DNA of 64,000 nt, from positions 4,340,218-4,404,217 of the forward strand of contig NC_066568.1 in NCBI RefSeq assembly GCF_024679095.1. Reading direction: 5' to 3'. This document shows positions 10,716-27,719 of this stretch, one piece after another. The notes beneath the pieces were generated by a model, which made no database searches, had not been told where the DNA came from, and saw only the letters and a list, made by a program, of their open reading frames with translations. Position numbers and translations under genes: made by a program. The stretch's first letter is position 1, and each line of letters begins with the position of its first letter. This DNA is from Eriocheir sinensis. Its lineage: Eukaryota > Arthropoda > Malacostraca > Decapoda > Varunidae.

Positions 10716-10860
10716 TTCACCTGGCGTCTACCTGGGCGGGACGAAAAATCACCAGAACGCCTTGATGTGACAGGTTAATAACTCCACCTTAGGGATGAAG
10801 GAGGAGGAGGAGGAGGAGGAGGAGGAGGAGGAGGAAGAGGAGGAGGAGGAGGAGGAGGAT
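10679..10860. repeat. (GT)n then (GGA)n microsatellites
   Basis: (GT)n at about 10680-10714 and (GGA)n at about 10797-10860. Unique sequence between them contains GTTCACCTGGCGTCTACC, with no recognised function. Confidence 0.9.
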
Positions 10861-11208
10861 GAGGAGGATGGAGGAAATATTGATGAAGACGAAGGGGAAG
10901 GCACAGAAAAAGGGGAGGAAAAGGAGAGAAACGAAAAGGAAAAATGGAGGAAAAACGAAGAAAAAGAAAATTAAAATATCTGGGAAAGAAAATAACAGAA
11001 AAAGGGAAAGAAAATAAAGATAAAAATGGAAGGTAATAAGGAAAAGAGGAAGAAAATATTAAGAAAAGGAGGAAAATAAGTTAAAGACAATGATAGAAAA
11101 GAAAGGAAGAAAAGAAGGATAACTAAAAAAATATATAAAAAGAAAAGAAAGATGAGAAATAAGAAATAGAAAAAAAAACGAAAGGAAATATGAAGTGACG
11201 GAGGGGAA

Positions 11209-11213
<5 letters not shown>

Positions 11214-11288
<75 letters not shown>
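11214..11288. repeat. (GA)n microsatellite
   Basis: About 75 bp of GA repeats at the end of an A/G-rich region that starts near 10800. Confidence 0.95.
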
Positions 11289-11290
<2 letters not shown>

Positions 11291-11354
11291 GGAAATCGGA
11301 GCAAAGCAAACAGGAAAGGGAGAAAGAGAAACAGGAAATCCCCATAAATCAGGA

Positions 11355-11657
<303 letters not shown>

Positions 11658-11679
11658 AATATTATAGATCAACAAATTT

Positions 11680-11681
<2 letters not shown>

Positions 11682-11732
<51 letters not shown>
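11682..11732. repeat. (GT)n microsatellite
   Basis: About 50 bp of GT repeats lie 27 bp after the long GA run. Confidence 0.95.
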
Positions 11733-11733
<1 letters not shown>

Positions 11734-11779
11734 GCCATGTTGTGGGGAAGGTTTTAGCCCATCGTCTCACCTTTAACCT

Positions 11780-12143
11780 CCTTCCTCCTCCTCCTCCTCC
11801 TCCTCCTCCTCCTCCTCCTCCTCCTCCTCCTCCTCCTCCTCTTCCTCCTCCTCATCCTCCTCTTAACACCTTATCAAACACCTGCGTCACCTCCTCTTCC
11901 TTTTCACGCATTACCTCCTCCTCCTAATCCTCCTCCTCCTCCTCTTCCTTCTCCTCCTCCTCCTCCTCCTCCTCCTCCTCCTCCTCCTCCTCCTCCTCCT
12001 CCTCTTCCTTCTCCTCCTCCTCCTATTCCTCCTATTCCTCCTCCTCCTAATCCTCCTCCTCCTCCTCCTCCTCCTCCTCCTCCTCCTCCTCCTCCTCCTC
12101 CTCCTCCTCCTCCTCCTCCTCTTCCTCCTCCTCCTCCTCCTTA
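11780..12143. repeat. (TCC)n arrays
   Basis: Two near-pure TCC blocks (about 11783-11865 and 11918-12142) have TTCC and ATCC interruptions. Poly-Pro, poly-Leu and poly-Arg frames are artefacts. Confidence 0.95.
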
Positions 12144-12197
12144 TTTTGTCCAATGAAAGATGAAAAACAGAAACCGACAAACACTAAGTAATAAGCT

Positions 12198-12198
<1 letters not shown>

Positions 12199-12271
<73 letters not shown>

Positions 12272-12319
12272 ATTCCTCCTTCTGCATCAAGATTAAGCGA
12301 GGTGATTACCCTTAAATAG

Positions 12320-12357
<38 letters not shown>

Positions 12358-12439
12358 GTTAGTCAAAATGGTGTTCTGGGAAAACAACGATGAAACACAC
12401 ACACACACAACTTCATTATCAAGGAACCGTCTTGGATGA

Positions 12440-12507
<68 letters not shown>

Positions 12508-12554
12508 GCAAATGTAAAATGAATATTCAGGGGGTATTTACACGAGATTGTAGT

Positions 12555-12629
<75 letters not shown>

Positions 12630-12770
12630 AATATGAGAGCAATATCAACGTTCCTATTCACTTACGTATCTGCGCGAACACACACACGCTCACACACACA
12701 CACACATACACACACACACATGCATACAGTAACGCACACGCACAGAAGATAGACGTGAACATGACACTGC

Positions 12771-12828
<58 letters not shown>
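12199..12828. repeat. Microsatellite cluster (GA, TC, GT, GA, CA, TC)
   Basis: In order: (GA)n 12200-12267, (TC)n 12320-12356, (GT)n 12438-12503, (GA)n 12558-12628, decayed (CA)n 12680-12742 and (TC)n 12774-12827. Spacers are 30-100 bp and unique. No gene is seen. Confidence 0.93.
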
Positions 12829-12829
<1 letters not shown>

Positions 12830-12894
12830 GTTAATTAATGCACTGGTTTCATTTTAATTATCTGAAATGAACAGGTAAAAAGTTATCCCATGTG

Positions 12895-12938
12895 TTATTA
12901 TTATTATTATTATCAGTATCATTATTATTATTGCTGAT

Positions 12939-12972
<34 letters not shown>

Positions 12973-12983
12973 CATCAGTAGTC

Positions 12984-13020
<37 letters not shown>

Positions 13021-13024
13021 AAGC
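12895..13024. repeat. (ATT)n and (TAG)n trinucleotide arrays
   Basis: (ATT)n near 12897-12930 is followed by (TAG)n with a few GCATCAG interruptions to 13024. Confidence 0.93.
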
Positions 13025-13169
13025 AGTGGTTGTCCTTCACTTTCAACAGCATAATACATAAAAACAAAACGAGAAATTATGATAAAAGCGAGAAAACAAA
13101 AGAATAACAAGCGCCTCCACAACAAAGGGATGACCAATGTTAAGTATGACAAAGTGGCGCACACAAAGA

Positions 13170-15364
<2,195 letters not shown>

Positions 15365-15515
15365 AGAATGAAATATGGCGACAGTAAAGGGGAGGGGAGA
15401 GGGAGGGAAGAAGAAGGATAGGAAGAAGAGATACGAGAGAGGAGAAAAAGATGGGAAGAAGAGGAAGAGAAGAGAGAGGAAAGATGAGAGAAAATATAGA
15501 GGGAAGGAAGATAAA
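15365..15515. repeat. Short-array paralog of the 17.67-18.40-kb purine array
   Basis: GAAATATGGCGACAGTAAAG followed by GGGAGGGGAGAGGGAGGGAAG at 15370-15410 matches 17673-17713 almost exactly. AATGAGAGAAAATA-like sequence and GGAAGGAAGATAAAA close both segments (about 15484-15515 and 18367-18400). The internal AAGAAGAG array is about 70 bp here and about 650 bp there, so the two are length variants of one unit. Confidence 0.75.
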
Positions 15516-15635
15516 AGGAGTGAGAGGAGGAGGAAGAAGATGGAGGAGAGGAAGGAGGAGAAGAGGGACGAAAGGGAGGAGATAAAAAAAAGGTCAGTGA
15601 AAGAAGAAGAGAAAAAAAATGGAAGGAAAAGATAA
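15516..15635. other. Purine-rich DNA, no gene
   Basis: GGA/AAG-rich low-complexity sequence linking two repeats. Confidence 0.6.
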
Positions 15636-16012
15636 TTAAATAAGAAAAGGAGAAAGGAAAATATAGGAAAATAAAGATAAACTAGACAAATATGAAGGAG
15701 AAAAGGAAAACAAGGAAGAAAAACATAAATAAATAAGAAAAGACGAAAGGAAAATAAAGGAAAATAAAGACAAAATAGGAAAACATGCAAGGAAAAAGAA
15801 AATCAGGGAAGAAAAGCATAAATAAACAAGAAAAGACAGAGGGAAAAAAAAGGAAAACAAAGAAAAAATAGGAAAATATGGAGAAAAGGAAAACAAGAAC
15901 ATAAATAAATAAGAAAATGAGAAAGGAAAATAAAGGAAAATAAAAACAAAACAGGAAAATATATAAGGGAAAAGAAAATCAGGGAAGAAAAACAAATAAA
16001 TAAGAAAGAAAA
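15636..16012. repeat. ~90-bp A-rich tandem repeat, about four copies
   Basis: AAATAAATAAGAAAA-type phrases recur near 15636, 15728, 15824 and 15903, each followed by GGAAAATAAAG, ACAAAATAGGAAAATAT and a GGGAAAAGAAAATCAGGGAAG-like block. Confidence 0.75.
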
Positions 16013-16019
16013 ATGTGTA

Positions 16020-16205
16020 AAAATGAAGGAAGGGAGAGATGGAGGGAGAGATGGAGGGAGAGAAGAGGAGAGAGAGGGAGGGAGAGAAAACGTAGACTAT
16101 GCATTACCTCCACATCAGAGAAACAGCAGGAGGGAGGAAGGGAGGGATGGAGGGATGGAAGGAAGAAAGGGAGGGAGGGAGGGAAGGGAGGGACGGAGAT
16201 ATTTT
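16020..16205. repeat. (GGGA)n-type purine repeats
   Basis: Two GGAGGGA/GGAGAGA clusters (16025-16090 and 16130-16200) enclose a 40-bp unique stretch. Confidence 0.75.
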
Positions 16206-16236
16206 AGCTCTATAAATATATTGCACAATTTTCCTG

Positions 16237-16271
<35 letters not shown>

Positions 16272-16327
16272 ATTACAGGACCCTTTAAGCTCATAAGTAG
16301 AGTATCTGTCTTTGGCCTCTCTCTCGC

Positions 16328-16440
16328 CTAACCTAACCTACCTTCTCTATCTATCTATCAATCATCTGTCTATCTATTTAAGTATCTATCTATCCATCAA
16401 TCTATTTATCTATCAATCAATTTATCTCTGGAACTCAATT
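16328..16440. repeat. CCTAA triplet and (CTAT)n tract
   Basis: CCTAACCTAACCTACC at about 16328-16343 is two to three units of the TTAGG complement. A (CTAT)n/(CAAT)n tract follows. The same CCTAACCTAACCTAC-CTCTATCTATC order recurs at about 17248-17330, so the two segments are duplicates. Confidence 0.7.
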
Positions 16441-16504
16441 TTGGAACCTAAATAAAAAAAATCTATGGATTTATTTATCTATCAATCTGTTTACAAATCA
16501 GTCT

Positions 16505-16702
16505 AACTAGATCTACCTTTTGGAAACAATATATAACTCTCTCTCTCTCTCTCTCTCTCTGTTATCAATCTGCTATCTAGATCTAACTTTTGGAAACTAT
16601 ATACATAACTCTCTCTCTCTCTCTCTCTCTGTTATCAATCTGCTATCTAGCTCTAACTTTTGGAAACTAAATATAGAACTCTCTCTCTCTCTCTCTCCCT
16701 CC
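16505..16702. repeat. 70-bp tandem repeat with internal (TC)n, three copies
   Basis: CTTTTGGAAAC starts at 16517, 16587 and 16657 (period exactly 70). Each is followed by AACTCTCTCTC and GTTATCAATCTGCTATCTAG. The (TC)n tract is part of the repeat unit. Confidence 0.92.
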
Positions 16703-16724
16703 CCCACAATCAGAGTAGGCCCCC

Positions 16725-16862
16725 TATAAGCGTCCTGCCCTGGAATTAAGTGTTGCCGCTCCCTCCGCCGCCTAGACGCTCCGGGAATTGAATCGACACC
16801 GTTCTAGAAATTAAGCTGCCCGTCTCCCCTCGTCCGCCGTGGTTGTGAGGGCGGTGAGGATT
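16725..16862. other. GC-richer unique island, unassigned
   Basis: About 140 bp of balanced-composition sequence has several CpG sites, such as CTCCGCCGCCTAGACGC and CGTCCGCCGTGG. It contrasts strongly with its low-complexity flanks. It could be an exon, promoter or transposon remnant. I recognise no motif. Confidence 0.35.
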
Positions 16863-17202
16863 TTCTTATTTTCCTTTATTTCGACCGTCTTTTTTGTCTT
16901 TTTTTTCCCTCTCCACTCTTCTTTATTACTTTTGTTTTGATTGTTTTCTTTATATTGTTTTTTTTTTACCTTTCTCCAATTTCTCCTTTTTGTGTTATTT
17001 GTCGATTTTCTTTTCTTTTCATCACTGTTTCGTTCTGTTCCCTCGCTTTATTTTATCATTTTCTTCCATCTTCTTAACTTCTTATTCTTTTCTCTCTTTT
17101 TCGTCCTCCTCATTTCATTTTAGTTTATCCTTTATATTAATCTATTTCATTATTTTTTTGTTTTTTTTACTTCATAGCGTATCTGTCTCTTGCCCCTCCC
17201 CC

Positions 17203-17250
<48 letters not shown>

Positions 17251-17340
17251 TAACCTAACCTACTTCTCTATCTATCGATTATTTATTTACTCAAGTATTT
17301 ATCTATCCATCGATTTATCTATCAATCAATTTATCCCCCC
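16863..17340. other. T-rich tract, (TC)n and duplicated CTAT segment
   Basis: Pyrimidine-rich DNA is followed by (TC)n at about 17206-17247 and the duplicate of the CCTAA/CTAT segment described at 16328. Confidence 0.75.
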
Positions 17341-17362
17341 CCAAACAAGACCTCCTGACTTT

Positions 17363-18455
17363 CTTCCTCTTATCCCCCTGTGGTCCTGTCCCCCGGGGTA
17401 ATGGGTTCCCAATTACCCCCCAAAAAAGCTCAGGGGCCAATGTAACAGAGATGAGCAACGAGGCCATGCGTAGTTTTAATATAGGCTCCAAACTTTACCT
17501 TTTTTTCTTCATATTGTTTTTCCTGCTTTATTTCATTTAACTCTATCTCTTATATTAATCTTTTTCATTATGTTTTTACCTGTTTTTTTCTTTATCTTAT
17601 TATTCCCTAAACATTAGCTAGTGATTTTCGTTCCCTTATCCCGTGTGGCCCTGTCCCCCGGGGTAATGGAAAGAAATATGGCGAAAGTAAAGGGGAGGGG
17701 AGAGGGAGGGAAGAAATTATGGAAGAGAAGAAGGGAAGGGAAGAAGACAGAAGAGAAAAAGATTGGAAGAAGAAGAAGAGAAGAGGGGAAGCGAAGAAGA
17801 GACAAGAAAGAAGAGAAAAAGATTGGAAGAAGAAGAGAAGAGGGGAAGCGAAGAAGATATAAAAAAAGAAGAGAAAAAGATAAGAAGAAGAGAAGAGGGG
17901 AAGGGAAGAAGAGACAAGAAAGAAGATAAAAAGATGGGAAGAAGAAGAAGAGAAGAGGGGAAGGAAAGAAGAGATAAGAAAGAAGAGAAAAAGATAGGAA
18001 GAAGAAGAGAAGAAGGGAATGGAAGAAGAGATAAGAAAGAAGATAAAAATATTGGAAGAAGAAGAAGAGGGGCAGGGAAGAAGAGACAAGAAAGAAGAGA
18101 AAAAGATGGGAAGAAGAAGAGGAGAAGAGGGGAAGGAAAGAAAAGAAAAAAGAGAAAAAGATTGGAAGAAGAGAAGAGGGGAAGGGAAGAAGAGACAAGA
18201 AGAAGAGAAAAGATGGAAGAAGAAGAGGAGAAGATGGAAGGAAGAAGAGATAAAAAGAAGAGATAAGAAAGAAGAGAAAAAGATAGGAAGAAGAAAAGAG
18301 GGGAAGGGAAGAAGAGAAAAGAAAGAAGATAAAAAAATAGGAAAAAGAGGAAGAGAAGAAAGGAAAAATGAGAGAAAATAGGGAGGAAAGGAAGATAAAA
18401 AAAAGCTCAGGGGCCAATGTACCAGAAATGAGCACAGAGGCCACGCGTAGCTATA
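17363..18455. repeat. Tandem duplication; second copy holds an expanded purine array
   Basis: Segment A (CTGTCCCCCGGGGTAATGG) occurs at about 17385-17403 and 17650-17668. Segment B (AAAAGCTCAGGGGCCAATGT) occurs at about 17425-17444 and 18401-18420. B is followed by matching GAGATGAGC, GAGGCCA(T/C)GCGTAG and CAAACTT(T/A)ACCT. In the first copy A and B are about 20 bp apart. In the second they are separated by about 730 bp of AAGAAGAGAAAAAGAT-type repeats with a 50-60-bp period. The array was therefore inserted into, or grew inside, one duplicate. Lys/Arg/Glu open frames across it are artefacts. Confidence 0.8.
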
Positions 18456-18988
<533 letters not shown>

Positions 18989-19044
18989 CCCGTTTCTCTC
19001 CATATTTCAATGCGGAACTATTGCTCCCTAAGATGGCGCATGCT

Positions 19045-19400
19045 AATGGAGGGAGGGAGGGAAGGAGGGAAGGATGGAGGAAGGGAGGGAGAGAAGGAGG
19101 GAGGGAGAGAGGGAGAAAAGGAAGAGGAGAGAAGGGAAGAAGAGTAAGATTAATGTTTGTACCGCGGAAGCCAAAAGAGGAGGAAAAGGAGGAGGAGGAG
19201 GAGGAGGAGAGGGCAGTTAACGAGGTAGAAGGAGAGAGACAAGCTAAAAATCAAATGGAGGAAGACACAAGGGAAGGATAAAGGAAGGAAGAGGAGGAGG
19301 AGGAGGAGGAGGAGGAGGAGAACCAGAAATCAAAGGAGATAACAAGAAGAAGAAGAAGAAGGAAAAGGAAGGAAAGGAAAGATAAACAAAATAAGTGATG
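19045..19400. repeat. (GGGA)n and (GGA)n purine repeats
   Basis: GGGAGGGA-type repeats (19050-19140), (GGA)n (19178-19210 and 19288-19321) and (AAG)n (about 19343-19360). Confidence 0.85.
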
Positions 19401-19408
19401 GGAAGAAC

Positions 19409-20120
<712 letters not shown>

Positions 20121-20126
20121 TAGTAA

Positions 20127-20174
<48 letters not shown>

Positions 20175-20197
20175 CAGTAGTAGTAGTAGTAGTAGTA

Positions 20198-20275
<78 letters not shown>
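20121..20275. repeat. (TAG)n switching to (TAA)n
   Basis: About 80 bp of TAG repeats changes abruptly to about 75 bp of TAA repeats near 20200 with no spacer, keeping the three-base register. Confidence 0.95.
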
Positions 20276-20277
<2 letters not shown>

Positions 20278-20397
20278 CAAATCCTCCTCCTCCTCCTCCT
20301 CTTCCCTCTGTTTCATCATCATAATCATCATCATTATTCGAGCAAAAATTAATGACCTCTGAAACAAACAAAAAAGAGGAAAAGAGATTATGTGATC

Positions 20398-21332
<935 letters not shown>

Positions 21333-21339
21333 GGGACGC

Positions 21340-22950
21340 ACCTTTCCCCCGGTAACCTCAAGACAATTAAGCTCCGCCGTTCTTTACCTGTGTTCTTACA
21401 TGACCTTCCTCCCCCCTCCCCCCGAGCCCCCAACCCCCCACACCTCCACTTTCACTTTCTTTTTCCTTCCCTCTGTTAACTTTCCTTTCACTTTCTTTTT
21501 TCTTCTTTTTAACTGCATTTTATTTTTTTTCCTTTATTTTTTTTTTCGTTTTGTTTTGTATTTCGTTTTTTTCTACTTGACTTTTTTTTTTTACTTTCTT
21601 CCTCCATTTATTTTCTTCTTTTCCTCCTTTTCTTTTCCTTTCTCAATTTTCCTTTTTTTTTTTACCTCTGCAATCTTTATCTTTCCTCCTCCTTTCATTC
21701 ATTTTTCTTTTTCTTTTCTTTATTTTTTATCTTTCCTCCTGCTTCTCCTTTCATTTCCCTCTCTTCTTCATTTATTTATCCTTTTTCTTCTCTCTCAATC
21801 TTTGTTTCCTCCTCCTCCTCCTCCCTTTTCTTTTCCTTCTCCTCTCATCAATCTCTCTCCTTTAATATTTCATTCTCCCTCGTGGTTAATTCTCATCTTT
21901 TTTTCTTCCCTCCCTTCTTCTCGTTTATCTTTCTTTTTAATCATTCCCTTCTTCCTCTGCTACACTCTTTCATTTTTCCTTCTTCTTTCCTTCTTCCTGT
22001 ACTCTCTCCACTTTAACTTTCTTCCCAATTCTTCCTTTTTATCTCCTATGTCTGTCTTTCCTCTTTCTCCTCCTGTTCTCCTTCCATCCCTTCTCCACTC
22101 TCGTTCTCCTCTCATTCCTTCTCTTCTTCCATATCTCCCTTTTTTCCTTCTTCCTGTACGCTCTCCACTTTAACTATCTTCTCAATTCTTCCTTTCCATC
22201 TTCTTCTATCTTTGTCTTTCCTCTTTCTCCTCCTGTTCTCCTTCCATCCCTTCTCAACTTTCGTTCTCCTCTCAATCCTTCTCTTCTTCTATATCTGTCT
22301 TTCCTCCTATTCCTCCATTCTTCCTCCTTTCCTTCTTTCCCCTCTACACTTTAAATTTTCTATCGATCCTTCAACTTTCCTTTCTGGCTATTATTATCAT
22401 CTTCACTTCTTCCTTTTCCTTTCCTTTCCTTCTCTCTTTCAATAATTTCATCCTCACGGTTTCTTCCGTTTCCCCTTCTTCCCTTCCTTCGTTCCCTCTA
22501 TCTCTTAATTTTCATCTCAATCTCCTTCTGTTTCTTTTTTTTTTTGGGTTCATCGTTTACCTCATACTTTCCCTCTTCCTTCCTTCGTTGATAAGTTTCT
22601 ACCGTTTATCAGTTTGCTCTTCTTCTTTTCTTTCTCTTTTCTCGTGAGTTGTCCTTTTTCCTCTTTTTTTCTCCCTTCCTTCACTCCTTTCATCATATTT
22701 CTTCTTTTCCTTTTCTTTCTTTCCTTTTCCTGTAATATTTTCCTCCCAAACACTCATTTTTCTTTATTTTCTTTTCCTTTCAGCTTCACCTCATCCCTTT
22801 AAACTCTCTCTCTCTCTCTCTCCTATCCCTCATCTTCCACTCTCCCTGTGCCCGTCTCTCTCTCTCTCTCTCTTATCTCAGTCCTCGCCTGTTTTTCCTC
22901 ACACTCCTCCCCTCTTCACCTCCTCTTCCCATCTCTCTCTCTCGCCCACA
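21340..22950. other. 1.6-kb polypyrimidine domain with a ~160-bp repeat
   Basis: The plus strand is almost all C and T. CTTCTTCCTGTAC(T/G)CTCTCCAC occurs near 21984 and 22147, followed both times by CTTTCCTCTTTCTCCTCCTG, so a 160-bp unit is duplicated (about 21960-22300). The long open frame ending at 22173 is composition-driven. Short (TC)n runs lie near 22805 and 22855. Confidence 0.75.
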
Positions 22951-22987
22951 AGAACTGGAGGAAAGAATAGAAGCCTTGAATGAAGCT

Positions 22988-22992
22988 GAGAT

Positions 22993-23055
<63 letters not shown>
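22988..23055. repeat. (GA)n microsatellite
   Basis: A pure GA run between unique flanks. Confidence 0.95.
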
Positions 23056-23057
<2 letters not shown>

Positions 23058-23119
23058 GTTTATTTGCTCCGCTTCTCTTTGTTGTCTCGGTCTATGTCTG
23101 TCTGTCTGTCTGTTTGCTC

Positions 23120-23745
<626 letters not shown>

Positions 23746-23759
23746 TTGCTCTTCATATT

Positions 23760-24321
23760 GCTCTCTCTCTCTCTCTCTCTTTTCCTCTTTCTCCTCCTTC
23801 CTCTTTTTTTCCTCCTTCTCTCCTCCTCTTTCACTTTTTCCCTCTTCTTTTTAACCCTTTTATTCTTTTTCCTTTCCCCTTCCTCTTTCATTTCATTCTC
23901 TCTCCTCTCTCTTTTTCTACCTTTCCCTTCCTTTTTCCTTCTCTTAATTTCCTTTCCTTTCCTCTTTTTTTCTCTACTCCTCTTCACTTCTTCTCTTCCT
24001 TTCCTTTTTCGCCTATCATCTTCTTCTCCCACTTCCCCCTTTTCTCTTATCCTGCTTGTTCCCTCTTTCTTTTATTCATATTCTTCTATTCACGCTCTTC
24101 TTTCTCATTTATTTTCCTTCCCTCTCTCTCTTATTTATCTCTCTTATTTCTCCTCTTTCGTCAACTTCCTTTTCTTTATCTCTCTTCTCGCCTCTTAACT
24201 TCTCCTTCCCTTTCCTCTTTTTCTTCCTTTCTTTCTCCTTTTCTTTATCTTTCCTTCCTTCACATATTCATTCCTTCACTTTCCTTCTCTTCCTCTTCTT
24301 TACCTCATATTCGTCCCTTCA

Positions 24322-24360
<39 letters not shown>
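23760..24360. other. Pyrimidine-rich DNA, no gene
   Basis: C/T-rich low complexity ending in (TC)n at about 24325-24357. Confidence 0.75.
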
Positions 24361-24361
<1 letters not shown>

Positions 24362-24479
24362 CTCTTTTCGTGTTGTGGAAGAGGAAAACGTTTAAGTCAG
24401 TCTCCCTTTCAAGTCCATATAATTAAAGAAAAAAAAAAGAGCATGAATAGATTTTGATACGAGTCTGTGTCACTTTAAA

Positions 24480-24915
24480 TTGCTTTATTTTTTTTATTTT
24501 CTTATCTTTTGTCTTCTCTCGTTTTCTTTTTTTTTTCTTCTTTTCTGCGTCTCATTGATTTTATTTTTTTGTCTTTATTTCTCTCGTTTTCTTTATTTGC
24601 TTTTTTGTTTTCTTTTTTGCTGCTCATAAATTTTCTTCTTATCTTTTTTCTTCTCTCGTTTTCTTTACTTGTTTTTTTTCTTCCTTTCTGCGGCTCATTA
24701 ATTTTCTTCCTTTGTCTTTATTTCTCTTGTTTTCTTTGTTTCTTTTCCTCTTTCTGCTTTTCATTAATTTTCTTATCTTTTTTCTTCTCTCGTTTGCTTG
24801 TTTTTTTCTTCCTTTCTGCGTCTCATTAATTTTCTTCCTTTGTCTTTATTTCTCTCTCGTTTTCTTTGCTTCTTTTCGTTAGTTTTTCTTCCTTTCTCTC
24901 TACATCTCATTTATA
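24480..24915. repeat. ~65-70-bp pyrimidine-rich tandem repeat, about six copies
   Basis: TGCGTCTCATTAATTTTCTT-type phrases recur near 24546, 24619, 24690, 24757 and 24818. Each is preceded by CTCTCGTTTTCTTT and TTTCTTCCTTTC. Confidence 0.82.
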
Positions 24916-24930
24916 TTCTCCCTTTTCAAT

Positions 24931-25097
<167 letters not shown>

Positions 25098-25379
25098 GAG
25101 AAAGCGAGAGCGAGGCTTAGCTATCTCAAAGTTATGCGAAACTGTGGATTTGAACTTTCTCATTTTTTAGATTCATGTCGCAGTTTAATAAGACTTGCAA
25201 TTACCGGTAGTGAAAAGAAGCCGTTCCATTACTGTTTAAAGGGGTGGGATCAAGAAGCGATGGGGAGGAAGAGAGAAGAGAGGAAAGGACGGGAGGAAGA
25301 GGGAGGGAGGGAGAAATGACCAGGAGAGTAGATGATGGAGTGAAAAGAGAGGAGGAGGAGAAGGAAAAAGAGATATGGG

Positions 25380-25870
25380 AGTGAGTCGGAAAGGGGGAAA
25401 AGGGGAGGAAAGGAATGGAAAGGAGAGGAGAGGAATGACTAGAAACGAGAAAGCGGAAAGGGAGGAAAAGATTGGAAAGACAGAGAGGACGGAAAGAGGA
25501 GGAAGGAAAAGAGGGGGAAAAGGGGAGGAAAGGAAGGGAAAGGAGAGGAGAGGAATGACTAGAAACGAGAAAGCGGAAAGGGAGGAAAAGATTGGAAAGA
25601 CAGAGAGAACGGAAAGAGGAGGAAGGAAAAGAGGGGGAAAAGGGAAGGAAGAAAGGAAGGGAAAGGAGAATAGAGGAATGACTAGGAAAAAGAAAGAGGA
25701 AAGGGAGGAAAAGGTTGGAAAGACAGAGAGGACGGAAAGAGGAGGAAGGAAAAGAGGGGGAAGAGGGAAGGAAGAAAGGAAGGGGAAGGAAAATAGAGGA
25801 ATGACTAGGAAAAAGAAAGAGGAAAGGGAGGAAAAGATTGGAAAGACAGAGAGGGAGATGATCAGGAAGG
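25380..25870. repeat. ~122-bp purine tandem repeat, four copies
   Basis: GACTAGAAACGAG occurs near 25437 and 25557, and its variant GACTAGGAAAAAG near 25680 and 25804 (spacings 120-124). Shared blocks include GGAAAGGGAGGAAAAG and TTGGAAAGACAGAGAG. The two early copies and the two late copies form distinct subtypes. The 166-codon frame across them is a purine-tract artefact. Confidence 0.9.
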
Positions 25871-26725
<855 letters not shown>

Positions 26726-26734
26726 GTGATAATT

Positions 26735-27022
26735 AGTGAGGTAAGGTAAGGTAAGGTAAGGTTAGGTAAGGTAAGGTAAGGTAAGGTAAGGTTAGGTTAG
26801 GTAAGGTTAGGTAAGGTAAGGTAAGGTAAGGTAAGGTTAGGTAAGGTAAGGTAAGGTAAGGTAAGGTAAGGTAAGGTAAGGTAAGGTAAGGTAAGGTAAG
26901 GTTAGGTAAGGTTAGGTTAGGTTAAGTAAGGTAAGGTAAGGTAAGGTAAGGTAAGGTAAGGTAAGGTTAGGTAAGGTAAGGTAAGGTTAGGTAAGGTAAG
27001 GTAAAGAAAGGTAAGGTAAAGT
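26735..27022 (+). repeat. Telomere-like (TAAGG)n array with TTAGG variants
   Basis: About 57 pentamers of TAAGG have interspersed TTAGG, including runs of two or three. The arthropod telomere repeat is TTAGG, one base away. The G-rich strand is the plus strand. Ends decay to AAAGG and TAAAG. Confidence 0.93.
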
Positions 27023-27157
27023 GATGTTACAAGTATTTATGTATGTTGAAATAAGGAAACAGAGAGCCGAAGAATTATGTGAATGAGAAAGAAAAGCAAC
27101 TAATGAAGAGATGTTAAAAAGAATTGAAATGAGAGAGAGAACGATAGAAAGAAAGAA

Positions 27158-27158
27158 A

Positions 27159-27222
<64 letters not shown>
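27158..27222. repeat. (CA)n microsatellite
   Basis: A pure (CA)n run. Confidence 0.95.
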
Positions 27223-27225
<3 letters not shown>

Positions 27226-27420
27226 TAGTGGAATGAGAGAGCAAAGAGAAAGAAAACATGAATAGGAAGAGACATATAAATGGAGAGAGGAAATGGTGGA
27301 GAGAGTAAAGAAATAAAAAGTGGAGAAGATAACACGTGAAAGGAAAGAGGAGATGACAGAGGAGAGAGAGCGAGAGAGAGGAGAGAAGACACGTCGATGG
27401 AAAGGAATGCAGGAGAGAAA

Positions 27421-27670
27421 GGAGTTAGAGAAAAGAGGAAGAGGAGGAGAAGGAGTTGGAGAAAAGAGGAAGAGGAGGAGAAGGAGTTGGAGAAAAGAGG
27501 AAGAGGAGGAGAAGGAGTTGGAGAAAAGAGGAAGAGGAGGAGAAGGAGTTGGAGAAAAGAGGAAGAGGAGGAGAAGGAGTTGGAGAAAAGAGGAAGAGGA
27601 GGAGAAGGAGTTGGAGAAAAGAGGAAGAGGAGGAGAAGGAGTTGGAGAAAAGAGGAAGAGGAGGAGAAGG
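27421..27670. repeat. 31-bp minisatellite, eight copies
   Basis: GGAGTTGGAGAAAAGAGGAA begins at 27452, 27483 and so on, exactly every 31 bases, and the eight copies are almost identical. Thirty-one is not a multiple of three, so all three frames are visited. The unit has no stop codon in any plus frame, which creates Arg/Glu/Lys repeat frames that are not genes. Confidence 0.96.
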
Positions 27671-27719
27671 AAAAATCATAATAAAGAGGAAATGAAGGAA
27701 TGGAGAAACAGAAACAGAT

